A stretch of DNA of 64,000 nucleotides from Janthinobacterium sp. 17J80-10 (GCF_004114795.1 NZ_CP035311.1:1798001-1862000); one strand, 5' to 3'; shown: positions 26,753-37,243, numbered from the stretch's first letter. Program-made: numbers and translations. The notes: generated from the sequence alone by a model not told the origin.

Positions 26753-27829
26753 ATGGCCGATATCCTTGAAAATCCCATGGGGCTGACGGGTTTCGAATTC
26801 GTCGAATTCGCTTCACCCACGCCGAATACCCTCGAGCCGGTATTCGAGATGCTGGGTTTCGCCCTGGTCGCGCGCCATCGCTCCAAGGATGTCGCGCTGT
26901 ATCGCCAGGGTGACATCAATTTCATCCTCAACAGGGAGCCGCACAGCAGCGCCGCTTATTTTGCCGTGGAGCACGGCCCCTGCGCGTGCGGCATGGCCTT
27001 CCGCGTGCAGGATTCGCACAAGGCCTATGCCCGCGCCCTGCAACTGGGCGCCCAGCCGCTGGAACTGCCGACCGGGCCCATGGAGTTGCGGCTGCCTGCC
27101 ATCAAGGGCATCGGCGGCGCGCCGCTGTACCTGATCGACCGCTTCGAGGATGGCAAGTCCATTTACGACATCGATTTCGAGTTCGTCGACGGCGTGGAGC
27201 GGCACCCGCAAGGCGCCGGGCTGAAACGGATCGACCATCTCACCCACAATGTCTACCGTGGCCGGATGCATTACTGGGCATCGTTTTACGAACGGCTGTT
27301 CAACTTCCGCGAGATCCGCCACTTCGATATTGCCGGCGAATACACCGGCCTGACCTCAATGGCGATGACGGCGCCGGACGGGAAAATCCGCATTCCTCTT
27401 AACGAAGAGGCATCAAAAGGCAGCGGCCAGATCGAGGAATTCCTGATGCGCTTCAATGGCGAGGGCATTCAGCATATCGCCCTGTACACGGAGGATATCT
27501 TCCGCACGCTGGACGAACTGAAAATGGCCGGCGTGCCCTTCATGCCGGCGCCGCCGCAATCCTATTACGACATGCTGGAAACGCGCCTGCCCGGCCACGG
27601 CGAGCCTGTCGGCGAATTGCAGACGCGCGGCATCTTGCTCGATGGCAGTACCGAGGGTAATGACAAGCGTTTGCTGCTGCAGATCTTTTCGCAAAACCTG
27701 CTGGGTCCCGTGTTCTTCGAATTCATCCAGCGAAAAGGGGATGAAGGATTTGGCGAGGGAAATTTCAAGGCGCTCTTCGAATCGATCGAGCGCGACCAGA
27801 TCCTGCGCGGGGTGGTGACGGCGCCGTAG
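26753..27829 (+). CDS. hpd: 4-hydroxyphenylpyruvate dioxygenase
   Basis: Non-heme iron enzyme converting 4-hydroxyphenylpyruvate to homogentisate in tyrosine degradation; 358 residues, the standard bacterial length. It has two VOC modules. Iron ligands are visible as His in RIDHLTHNV, His in [11 protein letters not shown], and Glu in [12 protein letters not shown]; the C-terminal helix with [17 protein letters not shown] is the usual gate. AAGAGGAA precedes the ATG. Its presence defines the pathway intermediate as homogentisate, which fits maiA and fahA immediately upstream. Confidence 0.95.
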   Translation: MADILENPMGLTGFEFVEFASPTPNTLEPVFEMLGFALVARHRSKDVALYRQGDINFILNREPHSSAAYFAVEHGPCACGMAFRVQDSHKAYARALQLGAQPLELPTGPMELRLPAIKGIGGAPLYLIDRFEDGKSIYDIDFEFVDGVERHPQGAGLKRIDHLTHNVYRGRMHYWASFYERLFNFREIRHFDIAGEYTGLTSMAMTAPDGKIRIPLNEEASKGSGQIEEFLMRFNGEGIQHIALYTEDIFRTLDELKMAGVPFMPAPPQSYYDMLETRLPGHGEPVGELQTRGILLDGSTEGNDKRLLLQIFSQNLLGPVFFEFIQRKGDEGFGEGNFKALFESIERDQILRGVVTAP

Positions 27830-27848
27830 CGGCGCCGATGCGCGCCGC
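27829..27848. terminator. GC-rich inverted repeat between convergent genes
   Basis: GCGGCGC (27829-27835) and GCGCCGC (27842-27848) with a 6-base loop lie exactly between the convergent stops of the dioxygenase and the condensin subunit. There is no T-run, so any termination activity is uncertain. Confidence 0.35.
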
Positions 27849-27876
27849 CGGGCAGGCCGTCACCGCAGGCAGGGTC

Positions 27877-30699
27877 TCAGGCGGCTTTTGCATCCTTGCG
27901 TCGCTGCAACACGAAGATCGGTTGCGCCCAGTGCGTATCCTTTTTCTTCTTGCTGGTAATTAGCGTCAACTCCGATGGATCGTACACGTCGGTGTTATGC
28001 GTCAGCGGCGTGGTCATCAGGTACTGTGCATCGGTATTCTTCAGGAACTCGCCGACCAGCTGGATGTTGCGGATATCCAGGTGGGCGAAGGGTTCGTCGA
28101 TGAACACGAAGCCGCCCGAGCCATCGTCAGACTTGAGCAGGCCAATCAGCAGGATCAGCGATTTCATCACCTGCTGGCCGCCCGAAGCCTCGCCGTCGTT
28201 CAAGCCGATCGGGCCCTTGCCGTCGAACTTGAAGCGCACGTGCAGGCCTGCCTGCGCCAGTTGCACGTCGTCGTTCTCCAGGCGCACCGTATCGGTGTGC
28301 ACCTCGATCCCGGCCAGTTCGCCCAGCTCCTTGATGTTGCGGCTGTAGGTCTTGACGGTGTAGCGCAGGCGTTCGATGTAGGCGCCGCGGGCGTTGGTGG
28401 TGGCCTCGATTGCACGGTTATTCTGGTAGCGGCGCTCGTCGGTCTCGGCCTGGCGGCCCTGTAGCAGGTTGGCAAGGCGCACGTACTGGTCGACCACGGT
28501 GGCATCGGTTTCCCAGTCGTCGCGGGCCAGGTCGACGGCGAGGTGTTTCATGCGCAGCTCGACCTGGTGCGCGTTCTGGTGTTCCTCGACCAGCGCAAGC
28601 CGGCGTGCCGGCCGGCGCCAGCCGTAGGGCAGGTGCCGCCAGGACTTGCGCAGTTCGGCAAGCCTGCTGGCATGTTCGCTGCGGTCTTCCTGGTAGCGCT
28701 TGCCGGACACGCGCAGATGCGATTCCGCGTCGGCCAGCGCGCGCCTGGCGTTTTGCCAGTTGTTGTCGGCCAGCGTGCGTTCTTCGGTGGCCTTCTTGGT
28801 CAGCGGGAAAAGCTCGCCCAGACGGCTGCCGACTTCGGTACGCGCCGCCTTCAGCGGGGTTGCGGCATGCACGGCTTCGTCGAACTCGGCCTGGCGTGCG
28901 ACCAGTTCCTTGGCCGCATCGACACCGGCGATGCGCGACTTCAAGCTGCTGACTTCGCCAGCCAGCTTGCTGATTTTTAGCGTCAGCTGGTCTTCCTGCG
29001 CTTCCAGCTTCGGCAGGGATGCCTGCAGGGCAGCCAGGCGCTGCAGGCGGCCGGCGTCGCCGAAGCGGTAGCGCGAGGCTTCGACAAAGAGCGAGCGCCC
29101 GCCGCGCCGTTCGCGGTGGTACGCCTCGGGCGTGATCCACTCCTCGCTGCCCGACAGCTTTGCGCCGGCCTCGACAGAATCCACGCGCGTGATACGCGCG
29201 AGCTGTTCGATCAGCCAGCCGGGCGCGGGCGCCGTGAAGCGCACGGCCGACAGCAGGCTCTTGTCTTTCACCGCCGGGGCCTTGATGCGGTCGGCGACGA
29301 TGAAGTGGCCAAAGCGTTCTTTTTCGGCGATCCGGTACGCGGAGGCCGTGTCGCCTGCGCTGGCCAGCAAGACGACCGAGGTGTAGCCGCGCAGGACGCC
29401 TTCGACCGCGCCTTGCCAGCGCGGATCGGTGACTTCCACGATGTCGGGCAGCATGACATGGTCGATCTTTGCGTCGGCAAGTGCCCGGCGCATTGAGCGC
29501 ACGTTTTCCGGGTCAGGCAGGGCGGACTTGCTTTCCAGCGCTGCGATTGCCGTGCGGTCAGCGGCGATACGCGCTGCCAGTGCGTCGCGCTCGCCGCGCA
29601 GACGCATGTACTCGCCTTCTTTCTGCTCAAGCTCTGCGGCGACGTCGGCAATGTCGGCGCCAGCGTCGAGCGCCAGCTTTTGCAGGCGCGCCTTCTGTTC
29701 GAGCAGGCTTTCCAGCGGCTTGAGCTTGCCGTTCAATTCATTGAGCTGCTTCTCCAGCAGCGCTTTTTCTTCCTCCAGCGCAGTTTCATTATTGTGTGCA
29801 GCGGTCAGGGCAGCAGCACGCTGCGCGACATCGGCGCGCTTGTCGGACAGCAGCCCGTCCTGTGATGAGAGCGAGACGCGTGCCTCGCGCAGGTTGGCGC
29901 TGGTTGCCGCTGCCTTTACACGGATTTCGTGATATTGCAGCGTCGGCAGGATTTCTGCCTGCAGGTCGCGCTGTTCCTTCACCAGGCCTTCCCACTGGTG
30001 GAAGTTGGCCGCCCTCAGTCGCAGGCGTTCCTGGTTGGTCTGGGCCGATTCCAGCTCCGCTTCGAAGCGCTGCAGCTCAGCCTCGGTGTCGCGCTGGTGG
30101 CGCTTGGCTTCGTCGTAGGCATCCAGTACTTCCTTGTCGCCGAACACCTGGAACACCAGGTCGAGCAACTGGCGCGGCGCGTATTCGCACAGCTTGTCGG
30201 TTTCGCCTTGCTCCAGGGCCAGCACTTTCGCCATCGCCTGCGACAGGCCGGCACTGGCAAGCCGCTTGCGGTAGGCGTCCAGGCCCAGCCAGTCCGTGGC
30301 GTCCTGGACTTCCTCGATCTCGACGATGCCCGGGCGCATCAGGTACTGGCGCTTCCAGTCGCCGCCATTTTTCTGGATCTGGCAAAACAGCGTGACTTCG
30401 TCTTCGCTGAAGAAGCCGGAGGCGCGGAACGGTCGGTTCGACAGCTGGCGGCCGGTGGCCTTATTGTCGACCACGGCGCGCAGCCAGGAAATCTGCTGGC
30501 CGGCGTGGCGCGCGTAATGCTTGTAGGAGCGGCCCATCGAACAGTCGAGGCCGAACAGCGTGCGCAACGCATCCAGAAGGGTCGTCTTGCCCGAGCCATT
30601 CTGCCCGGCGATGGTGATGATCTTGGCATCGAGCGGAATGTTCTTGACACGTTGCCAGTAGTCCCAGTGGACCATTTCCAGGGATTTGATATGAAACAT
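27877..30699 (-). CDS. mksB: MksB-type condensin ATPase (SMC-like)
   Basis: SMC/MukB-like ATPase of 940 residues, the size of MksB and shorter than MukB (about 1480). Walker A is GQNGSGKTT (residues 32-40). Long heptad-rich coiled coils flank a central hinge-like region (about 390-540), and the C-terminal head has signature GEASGGQQVMKSLILL and Walker B GGFVFIDEPFAHLD. It compacts DNA by ATP-driven loop handling with the kleisin MksF and the winged-helix MksE encoded just upstream. The related Wadjet ATPase JetC is similar, but no JetD/MksG nuclease gene accompanies it here. Confidence 0.88.
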   Translation of the reverse strand: MFHIKSLEMVHWDYWQRVKNIPLDAKIITIAGQNGSGKTTLLDALRTLFGLDCSMGRSYKHYARHAGQQISWLRAVVDNKATGRQLSNRPFRASGFFSEDEVTLFCQIQKNGGDWKRQYLMRPGIVEIEEVQDATDWLGLDAYRKRLASAGLSQAMAKVLALEQGETDKLCEYAPRQLLDLVFQVFGDKEVLDAYDEAKRHQRDTEAELQRFEAELESAQTNQERLRLRAANFHQWEGLVKEQRDLQAEILPTLQYHEIRVKAAATSANLREARVSLSSQDGLLSDKRADVAQRAAALTAAHNNETALEEEKALLEKQLNELNGKLKPLESLLEQKARLQKLALDAGADIADVAAELEQKEGEYMRLRGERDALAARIAADRTAIAALESKSALPDPENVRSMRRALADAKIDHVMLPDIVEVTDPRWQGAVEGVLRGYTSVVLLASAGDTASAYRIAEKERFGHFIVADRIKAPAVKDKSLLSAVRFTAPAPGWLIEQLARITRVDSVEAGAKLSGSEEWITPEAYHRERRGGRSLFVEASRYRFGDAGRLQRLAALQASLPKLEAQEDQLTLKISKLAGEVSSLKSRIAGVDAAKELVARQAEFDEAVHAATPLKAARTEVGSRLGELFPLTKKATEERTLADNNWQNARRALADAESHLRVSGKRYQEDRSEHASRLAELRKSWRHLPYGWRRPARRLALVEEHQNAHQVELRMKHLAVDLARDDWETDATVVDQYVRLANLLQGRQAETDERRYQNNRAIEATTNARGAYIERLRYTVKTYSRNIKELGELAGIEVHTDTVRLENDDVQLAQAGLHVRFKFDGKGPIGLNDGEASGGQQVMKSLILLIGLLKSDDGSGGFVFIDEPFAHLDIRNIQLVGEFLKNTDAQYLMTTPLTHNTDVYDPSELTLITSKKKKDTHWAQPIFVLQRRKDAKAA

Positions 30700-30708
30700 G
30701 GGACTTCC

Positions 30709-31410
30709 TTATTCCTGGTTGTGCGTTTCGGCTTGCGGAAACGGGATTACTTCCGCTTCAGGCGGACTGGCGTCCGCATCTTTCGGGCGGGGGAGATGGA
30801 AGATGTCGGCGAGCGCGCCATTGACGATACGGTCTTTCAGGGCATCGGTATGCATCATCAGGTCCAGCAGCGGCCCCTCCGTGATCATGTCGCCGCGGCG
30901 CTCGACGAAGCCGAGCTTGGCAAGCTGGCCGAGGTTCATGTCCATGCGTGTCTTCTTGCCGAGCTTGTCGCCGAAGTCGGCCAGCAGCGCGCGGTAGGAA
31001 ATGCCCATCGAGGCGTCCTCGGCGCGTGGCAGCGGCTTGTCCTTGCCGAACATGTCTTCCTGGTCTTCCAGGGCAGCCTGGTGCGCTTCCTGGCGTTCGC
31101 GCTTGGGCAGGATGATCATCGCCCACAGGACCACCAGCAGGGCGACGCCATCGCGCGCGAGGCCGAGGTTATTGTTTTGCCAGACTTCGCGCGCGCCGAA
31201 GATCTTCGGCTCGATCTCGCGTGTCAGGGCCAGCGTGACATTGTCGGCGTAGACATTGTCGAGGAATTTCATGCCGCAGGCGGCCAGGCGGTTGTCGATT
31301 TCAAGACGGAATGCCTCGTCGGTCAGCGCACGCTTGACCAGCTTGTTCTCGCGCGCCAGGGTCTGGTGCGTGAGCAATTGCGCAATCAGGATTTGTGCTT
31401 CGTCAGTCAT
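30709..31410 (-). CDS. mksE: Condensin subunit MksE
   Basis: A 233-residue protein of the MksE/JetB family (DUF4194-type), a small winged-helix partner that binds the kleisin. Visible segments are the N-terminal helical QILIAQLLTHQTLARENKLV, the central RDGVALLVVLWAMIILPKRER, and a winged-helix-like LGFVERRGDMITEGPLLDLM. The start overlaps the end of mksF by 8 bases, and the stop is 9 bases before mksB, so the three form one operon. Length agrees with MksE. Confidence 0.85.
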   Translation of the reverse strand: MTDEAQILIAQLLTHQTLARENKLVKRALTDEAFRLEIDNRLAACGMKFLDNVYADNVTLALTREIEPKIFGAREVWQNNNLGLARDGVALLVVLWAMIILPKRERQEAHQAALEDQEDMFGKDKPLPRAEDASMGISYRALLADFGDKLGKKTRMDMNLGQLAKLGFVERRGDMITEGPLLDLMMHTDALKDRIVNGALADIFHLPRPKDADASPPEAEVIPFPQAETHNQE

Positions 31411-32728
31411 GCTTGTTTTCCGGTTCGGTCTTCTGGGTGAGCGTCGCGATCGAGATTGCGGCCACGTGCGGGTCTTTCAGTTTGATCATGCCGTCCTGCG
31501 GCGCGAATTCGAGCGGCAGGCGTGCCATGGTGGCGGTGCCGCCTTGCAGCGCGGCTTCACTTTCATCGCCCAGCAGAGGCAATAGCGAGGCGCGGTAGGA
31601 GGCGATGGAGAATGTGGCCGGCAACAGGGCGTCATGCACCCTGGGTGAGGCTTCGGTGGCTGCAGCCAGCGAGCTCAGCCGGCTCAGCCACTCGTCCAGG
31701 ACAATCGGCGTCGTGGATACTTCGCTTGCCGTGACGTGGGCGTTTTCACCGGCGGGCAAGGCAAAGAGCGGCGTGCTGTTCCGGTTGGTCAGCAGTTCGG
31801 TTTCGGCCACATCGATCATTTCCGATGGCGTGATGAACATGGGCGTGACCGGCAGCGCAATTGCGCCTTGCGCCAGGCCTGCCAGGTCTTCATGCGCCAT
31901 CAGCCAGGTCTTGATGTCGGTGGTCGTGAGGCCGGACTGGCCCAGATGCACGCGCTGGCGTTCGATCTGGTTCAACGCGCGCGAGAACATGCCTTGCATG
32001 TTGAGCAAGGCGCTTTGCGCGCGGCCGATGGCTTGCGCTGCGCGGTGGGTGGCGGCGTCGGCGCGGGCATCCTGGATGATGGAATGGAGGATTTCAGAAC
32101 CTTTTTCGACCCAGTCGCAGGCCGTGTTCCATTTCGCCTGCGCGGCGCGCAGGCGAAATTCCGAGCCGGAGGCGATGGCGTCGGCAAATTCCTCGGTCAG
32201 GCTGACCAGCCGGCCCAGCAAGTGTTGCAGCTGCTCGACCGTGACGCCGCCGACGGCCTGGGCGCCGGCCACCTGCGACAGCAAAAAGCCCATGTCGCCG
32301 TCGTCATTTTCCTCGGCCATCAGCAGCAGGCTGTCGATGGCCGCCAGGATATTGCGCGCGCCGGGCGTGATGCGATACAGGCCCTGGCCGGCATCCCAGG
32401 CCAGCAGATGATGGGCGCGCAGGCGCGACAGCACGGTTTCCAGGCGTTCCGGCTCCAGGTAGGCCAGCCGCATGTTGATGTCGGCACGGGTAAACGCTGG
32501 CGAGCCGGTGTCCGCCGCCAGTTCGCGCAAGACCAGCAGGCGCACCAGCACGCCGTCGATACCGCCGTGGAACAGGGCGGTAAAGGCCTGCAGCAGCGGC
32601 TGGGCGCCTTTGAGCCTGTACACCTGCTCGATATCGTCCGGGGATATCGCTGGCTTGAAATAGGATTGCAGGGAATCGTGCTGCTCTTCGACCGCGGGTC
32701 CGGCAGCATTCATGAGGGAGTTATGCAT
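31403..32728 (-). CDS. mksF: Condensin kleisin subunit MksF
   Basis: A 441-residue protein of the MksF/JetA kleisin family (DUF3375/MukF-like arrangement). It has an N-terminal winged-helix part (LLQAFTALFHGGIDGVLVRL, RLRAHHLLAWDAGQGLYRIT), a helical middle with QHLLGRLVSLTEEFADAIASG, and a C-terminal part that should bind the MksB head. It is the first gene of the mksF-mksE-mksB operon. An alternative start at 32713 (MNAAGPAVEE) is possible. The promoter shares the 113-base spacer with the divergent ParA-like gene. Confidence 0.83.
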   Translation of the reverse strand: MHNSLMNAAGPAVEEQHDSLQSYFKPAISPDDIEQVYRLKGAQPLLQAFTALFHGGIDGVLVRLLVLRELAADTGSPAFTRADINMRLAYLEPERLETVLSRLRAHHLLAWDAGQGLYRITPGARNILAAIDSLLLMAEENDDGDMGFLLSQVAGAQAVGGVTVEQLQHLLGRLVSLTEEFADAIASGSEFRLRAAQAKWNTACDWVEKGSEILHSIIQDARADAATHRAAQAIGRAQSALLNMQGMFSRALNQIERQRVHLGQSGLTTTDIKTWLMAHEDLAGLAQGAIALPVTPMFITPSEMIDVAETELLTNRNSTPLFALPAGENAHVTASEVSTTPIVLDEWLSRLSSLAAATEASPRVHDALLPATFSIASYRASLLPLLGDESEAALQGGTATMARLPLEFAPQDGMIKLKDPHVAAISIATLTQKTEPENKHD

Positions 32729-32841
32729 TCCCCCATTTTAAGGCAAGGCGGGGCTGTCGTATCCATGCAGCAGGGTTTTTAAGGGCTGATTTTTATGCCT
32801 GTTGCGTGCTATTCTTGCAAAAAAAGACATCCAGGGAAGCT

Positions 32842-33453
32842 ATGCCAGTATTCGTCATTGCCAATCCGAAGGGCGGCGTTGGAAAAAGCACCTTCGCCGT
32901 CAATCTTGCCGGTTATTTCGCCACGCGCGGCCACAAAGTCATGCTGGGCGATGTCGATGTCCAGCAGTCCTCGCGTTCCTGGCTGGCGATCCGTCCGCCC
33001 AACCTGGCGCCGATCTCGGCCTGGGAAATCGGCACGGGCTTTGTCGCCAGGCCGCCACAGGGCACCACCCACATGGTGCTGGATACGCCGGCGGGTTTTG
33101 ACGGGGTGCGCTTCGATGAGGTGTTGCGCATCGCCGACAAGGTGATCGTGCCGTTGCAGCCCTCGATGTTCGATATCCTGGCCACGCAGGCTTTTCTGCA
33201 AAAGCTGATCGCCAACAGGCAAAAGGCGCAGGTTGGCGTGCTTGGCATGCGGGTCAACAGCCGCACGCGTGCCGCCGAGCAGTTGACGCATTACGTCAAT
33301 AACCTTGGTTTGCCCGTGCTGGGGTTTTTGCGCGATACGCAGAATTACGTGCAACTGGCGGCGCAGGGCGCCACCGTATGGGATGCGGCGCCCTCCCGGG
33401 TCGAAAAGGACCTCGACCAGTGGCAAAGCGTGCTGGACTGGGTCGGGCGCTAA
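32842..33453 (+). CDS. ParA/Soj-family ATPase without a partner ParB
   Basis: A 203-residue deviant Walker ATPase. Walker A is KGGVGKSTF at residues 10-18 with the signature lysine, switch I is GDVDVQQSS, and switch II/Walker B is MVLDTPAGFDG. The ATG at 32842 is used because the first beta strand (PVFVIANPKGG) begins here. No parB or centromere-like repeats are adjacent, which points to an orphan ParA-like protein that positions some cellular cargo. It is divergent from the condensin operon and its stop lies 4 bases from the convergent panC stop. Confidence 0.87.
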   Translation: MPVFVIANPKGGVGKSTFAVNLAGYFATRGHKVMLGDVDVQQSSRSWLAIRPPNLAPISAWEIGTGFVARPPQGTTHMVLDTPAGFDGVRFDEVLRIADKVIVPLQPSMFDILATQAFLQKLIANRQKAQVGVLGMRVNSRTRAAEQLTHYVNNLGLPVLGFLRDTQNYVQLAAQGATVWDAAPSRVEKDLDQWQSVLDWVGR

Positions 33454-33457
33454 ACCG

Positions 33458-34360
<903 letters not shown>

Positions 34361-35230
34361 TCAGGTCGGCGAATAAGCCAGGCGCACGTAGATCGGCGCG
34401 AATGCTTCGGCCTGGGTGATTTCGATCAGGGTTTCCTTGGCCAGCTCAAGCAGCGCGATGAAGTTCACCACCAGTACCGGCGCGCCCCTGGACGGGTCGA
34501 ACAGGTCGGCAAATTCGACGAACTTGGCTGACTGCAGGCGGCGCAGGATGCCGGACATGTGCTCGCGCACGGAGAGTTCCTCGCGGCTTATCTTGTGATG
34601 CTGGGTGAGCTTGGCGCGCTTGAGCACGTCGGTCCAGGCTGCCTGCAAGTCAAGCACATGGACTTCCGGCCAGCGCGTGACGATGCTTTGCTCGATATAA
34701 ATCTGGGTACGCACGAAATCGCGCCCGACCTGCGGCACGGCATCGAGCTCGAATGCCGCCAGCTTGATTTGCTCGTATTCCAGCAGGCGGCGCACCAGTT
34801 CGGCGCGCGGGTCTTGCGGTTCCTCGCCGGGTTCGGACGGCTTGACCGGCAGCAGCATGCGCGACTTGATTTCGATGAGCATGGCCGCCATCAGCAGGTA
34901 TTCTGCGGCCAGTTCCAGGTTGTGCAGGCGGATCTGGTCGACGTACTCGAGGTACTGCCGCGTGACTTGCGCCAGCGGGATGTCCAGGATGTTGAAATTC
35001 TGTTTTCGGATCAGGTACAGCAGCAGGTCGAGCGGGCCCTCGAAGGCTTCCAGGAAGACTTCCAGCGCATCCGGCGGAATGTACAGGTCCGTCGGCAGCT
35101 GGAACAGCGGCTCGCCGTACAGCCGGGCGAACGCGACGCCGTCGATGACATCCGGCGTCGAATCGGCCTGGCCGGCAACCGCCAGCTCAAGCGCATCATT
35201 CGTCGGCCCGGCATAGTCCCGCTGGCTCAC
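34361..35230 (-). CDS. scpA: Segregation and condensation protein A (SMC kleisin)
   Basis: Kleisin of the SMC-ScpAB complex, 289 residues. The N-terminal helical domain contains the family signature FEGPLDLLLYLIRKQNFNIL, with DIPLAQVTRQYLEYV and ELAAEYLLMAAMLIEIKSRMLLP following. The start is a GTG at 35230 with AAGGG upstream, 3 bases after the DUF3460 stop, so translation is likely coupled. Together with mksFEB it means two different condensin types are encoded within 8 kb. Confidence 0.92.
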   Translation of the reverse strand: MSQRDYAGPTNDALELAVAGQADSTPDVIDGVAFARLYGEPLFQLPTDLYIPPDALEVFLEAFEGPLDLLLYLIRKQNFNILDIPLAQVTRQYLEYVDQIRLHNLELAAEYLLMAAMLIEIKSRMLLPVKPSEPGEEPQDPRAELVRRLLEYEQIKLAAFELDAVPQVGRDFVRTQIYIEQSIVTRWPEVHVLDLQAAWTDVLKRAKLTQHHKISREELSVREHMSGILRRLQSAKFVEFADLFDPSRGAPVLVVNFIALLELAKETLIEITQAEAFAPIYVRLAYSPT

Positions 35231-35233
35231 TGC

Positions 35234-35443
35234 TTAACCCTTGTTCTGGTACACGTAGGCTTGTTGCTTGACGCGGGACTGTTCTGCCCGCTCGCGCGCG
35301 TCCAGGTCCACCGGTGTCTTGTCCCACAGGAGGGCGCGGCCGGCGCGCTGCTGTTCTTCCAGTTTCGGGTTTTTTTCCTTGAGGTCCTTGATGAAGCGGG
35401 TGATTTCGGACTCGTAAAGCGAATATTGTTTCGACAGTTTCAT
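35234..35443 (-). CDS. DUF3460 family small protein
   Basis: A 69-residue charged soluble protein. The run YESEITRFIKDLKEKNPKLE and the conserved ALLWDKTPVDL and AYVYQ ends identify the DUF3460 family, which is restricted mostly to Burkholderiales and commonly precedes scpA. Function is unknown; tight linkage to scpA hints at chromosome segregation or simple translational coupling. Confidence 0.85.
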   Translation of the reverse strand: MKLSKQYSLYESEITRFIKDLKEKNPKLEEQQRAGRALLWDKTPVDLDARERAEQSRVKQQAYVYQNKG

Positions 35444-35526
35444 GTGGATTTGACAACTGAATGGATTAAGACACTATTTTACCTTGTCTGACCTGCAGTT
35501 TTGCCGGAAAGGCCAAATTTGCAAGC

Positions 35527-37224
35527 TCAGGCAGCAGTCACCTGTAGTCTGGCCAGCGCGGCTGCCAAATCATCGACACAATTCTCCCGGCCAAGGCGGG
35601 CAATAAAGCCCGTGCGCTCCATCAGGCTGCGCGGCTGAGGATTGATGCCGCACAGAATCAGCTGGCTGCCGGCGCGGTGCAGCGCCTTGTGGATGGTTTC
35701 CAGGCCATCCAGGCCTGTGGTATCCAGGCTGATAAGTTTATGCATTTCCAGGACCATGGCGCGCGCGGGGATCGCCTGCGATTCGATCAGGCCATCGAGC
35801 TTGCCGGCGGCGCCGAAAAACAGCGAGCCATACAGGGCGTAGGCGGCCACGCCTTCCGGCAGCGGCTGTGCCGGCGTGGAGGCGATCGGGCGGATATCGG
35901 TCAGGCTCGAGATGCGGTAAATGAAGAACACGCAGGCCAGTCCCAGGCCGACTTCGACCGCGACCGTCAGATCGACCGTCACGGTGAGAATGAAGGTGGC
36001 CAGCACCAATACGCGGTAATTATTGGAAAAATGCCGCAACCGGCGAAATTCGCGCCATTCGCCCATGTTGAAGGCGACATGCATCAGGATCGCTGCCAGG
36101 GCTGCCAGCGGAATGTTTTTGGCCAGCGGCGCTGCCACCAGGACGATCGCTGCCAGGGTGACTGCGTGCATGATGCCTGCGACCGGCGTGGTCGCGCCGG
36201 CGCGGATATTGGTGGTGGTGCGCGCCATGGTGCCGGTGACAGGCAGCGCGCCGAAAAACGGCACGATGAAATTGGCGATGCCCTGGGCCAGCAATTCCTG
36301 GTTGGGGTCGTGGCGGTCCTCGGTCAGGTTGTCGGCCACGCGCGCGCACAGCAGCGACTCGACCGCGCCGAGCAGGGCAATCGTCAGGGCCGGGGAAAAC
36401 AGCTGGCGCACCAGGTCCCAGCTGAATGACGGCAGCTGCAATTGCGGCAAGCCCTGGGGGATGCCGCCGAAGCGGCTGCCGATGGTTTCCACTTGCAAGC
36501 CAAGCAGGTTGACAGCCGTCGTGGCCAGCACCAGTACCAGCACCGGCCCGGGAATCGCCTTGAGGATGCGCCAGCAGCGCGCGAGGAGCGAGGGCGGGCG
36601 GCCATCCTCACGCGGCGTCAGGTAGACCTTGGGCCAGACGAACAGCAGCAGGAGCGCAAGTGCGGCAATGGCGATGGCCAGCATGTTGGCGGTATGGGCT
36701 TGCGCCGCCAGTATTTTGAGCTGCGCGAAAAAGTCCCCCGGCATGCGGGCGATGTCCAGCCCGAAGAAATCCTTCAGCTGCGACAGCGCGATCAGCACGG
36801 CGATGCCATTGGTGAAACCGATCACGATCGGCACCGGGATATAGCGGATGACCGACCCCAGGCGCAGCATGCCCATGGCGCACAGCAGCACCCCTGCGAA
36901 CATGGTGGCGATGAACAGATTGACCAGGCCATATTTTTCGATGATGGCGTAGATCACCACGATGAAGGCGCCAGCCGGCCCGCCGATCTGCACGCGCGAG
37001 CCGCCCAGGGCGGATACCAGGAAGCCGCCGATGATAGCGGCGAAGATGCCGGCTTCCGGCTTGGCGCCGGAAGCGATGGCAAAGGCCATGGCCAGCGGCA
37101 GCGCCACCACGCCCACCGTCAGGCCAGCCATCAGGTCATTGAAGAAGCGCGCGCGGTCGTAGCCCTGCAAGGCATCGATGATGCGCGGGCGAAAGGAAAG
37201 GTTCAGGTATTGCATGGCTGTCAC
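35527..37224 (-). CDS. SulP-family anion transporter with STAS domain
   Basis: Membrane transporter of 565 residues. The N-terminal SulP signature (LTVGVVALPLAMAFAIASGAKPEAG) and GGSRVQIGGPAGAFIVV are clear, with about twelve hydrophobic segments after them. A C-terminal STAS domain (about 445-555) has the conserved LDTTGLDGLETIH. Bacterial SulP proteins move sulfate, bicarbonate or dicarboxylates, and the substrate here is not decided by sequence. It lies 19 bases after the acetyltransferase gene in a leftward run from metG. Confidence 0.92.
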   Translation of the reverse strand: MTAMQYLNLSFRPRIIDALQGYDRARFFNDLMAGLTVGVVALPLAMAFAIASGAKPEAGIFAAIIGGFLVSALGGSRVQIGGPAGAFIVVIYAIIEKYGLVNLFIATMFAGVLLCAMGMLRLGSVIRYIPVPIVIGFTNGIAVLIALSQLKDFFGLDIARMPGDFFAQLKILAAQAHTANMLAIAIAALALLLLFVWPKVYLTPREDGRPPSLLARCWRILKAIPGPVLVLVLATTAVNLLGLQVETIGSRFGGIPQGLPQLQLPSFSWDLVRQLFSPALTIALLGAVESLLCARVADNLTEDRHDPNQELLAQGIANFIVPFFGALPVTGTMARTTTNIRAGATTPVAGIMHAVTLAAIVLVAAPLAKNIPLAALAAILMHVAFNMGEWREFRRLRHFSNNYRVLVLATFILTVTVDLTVAVEVGLGLACVFFIYRISSLTDIRPIASTPAQPLPEGVAAYALYGSLFFGAAGKLDGLIESQAIPARAMVLEMHKLISLDTTGLDGLETIHKALHRAGSQLILCGINPQPRSLMERTGFIARLGRENCVDDLAAALARLQVTAA

Positions 37225-37243
37225 CGGCGCATGGCGGGTTTGC

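Noticed and set aside
27877-32728. Complete Wadjet anti-plasmid system
   Set aside because: JetA/B/C-like genes are there, but no JetD nuclease is present: the flanking DNA holds a dioxygenase gene and a ParA-like gene. MksBEF is the better name.
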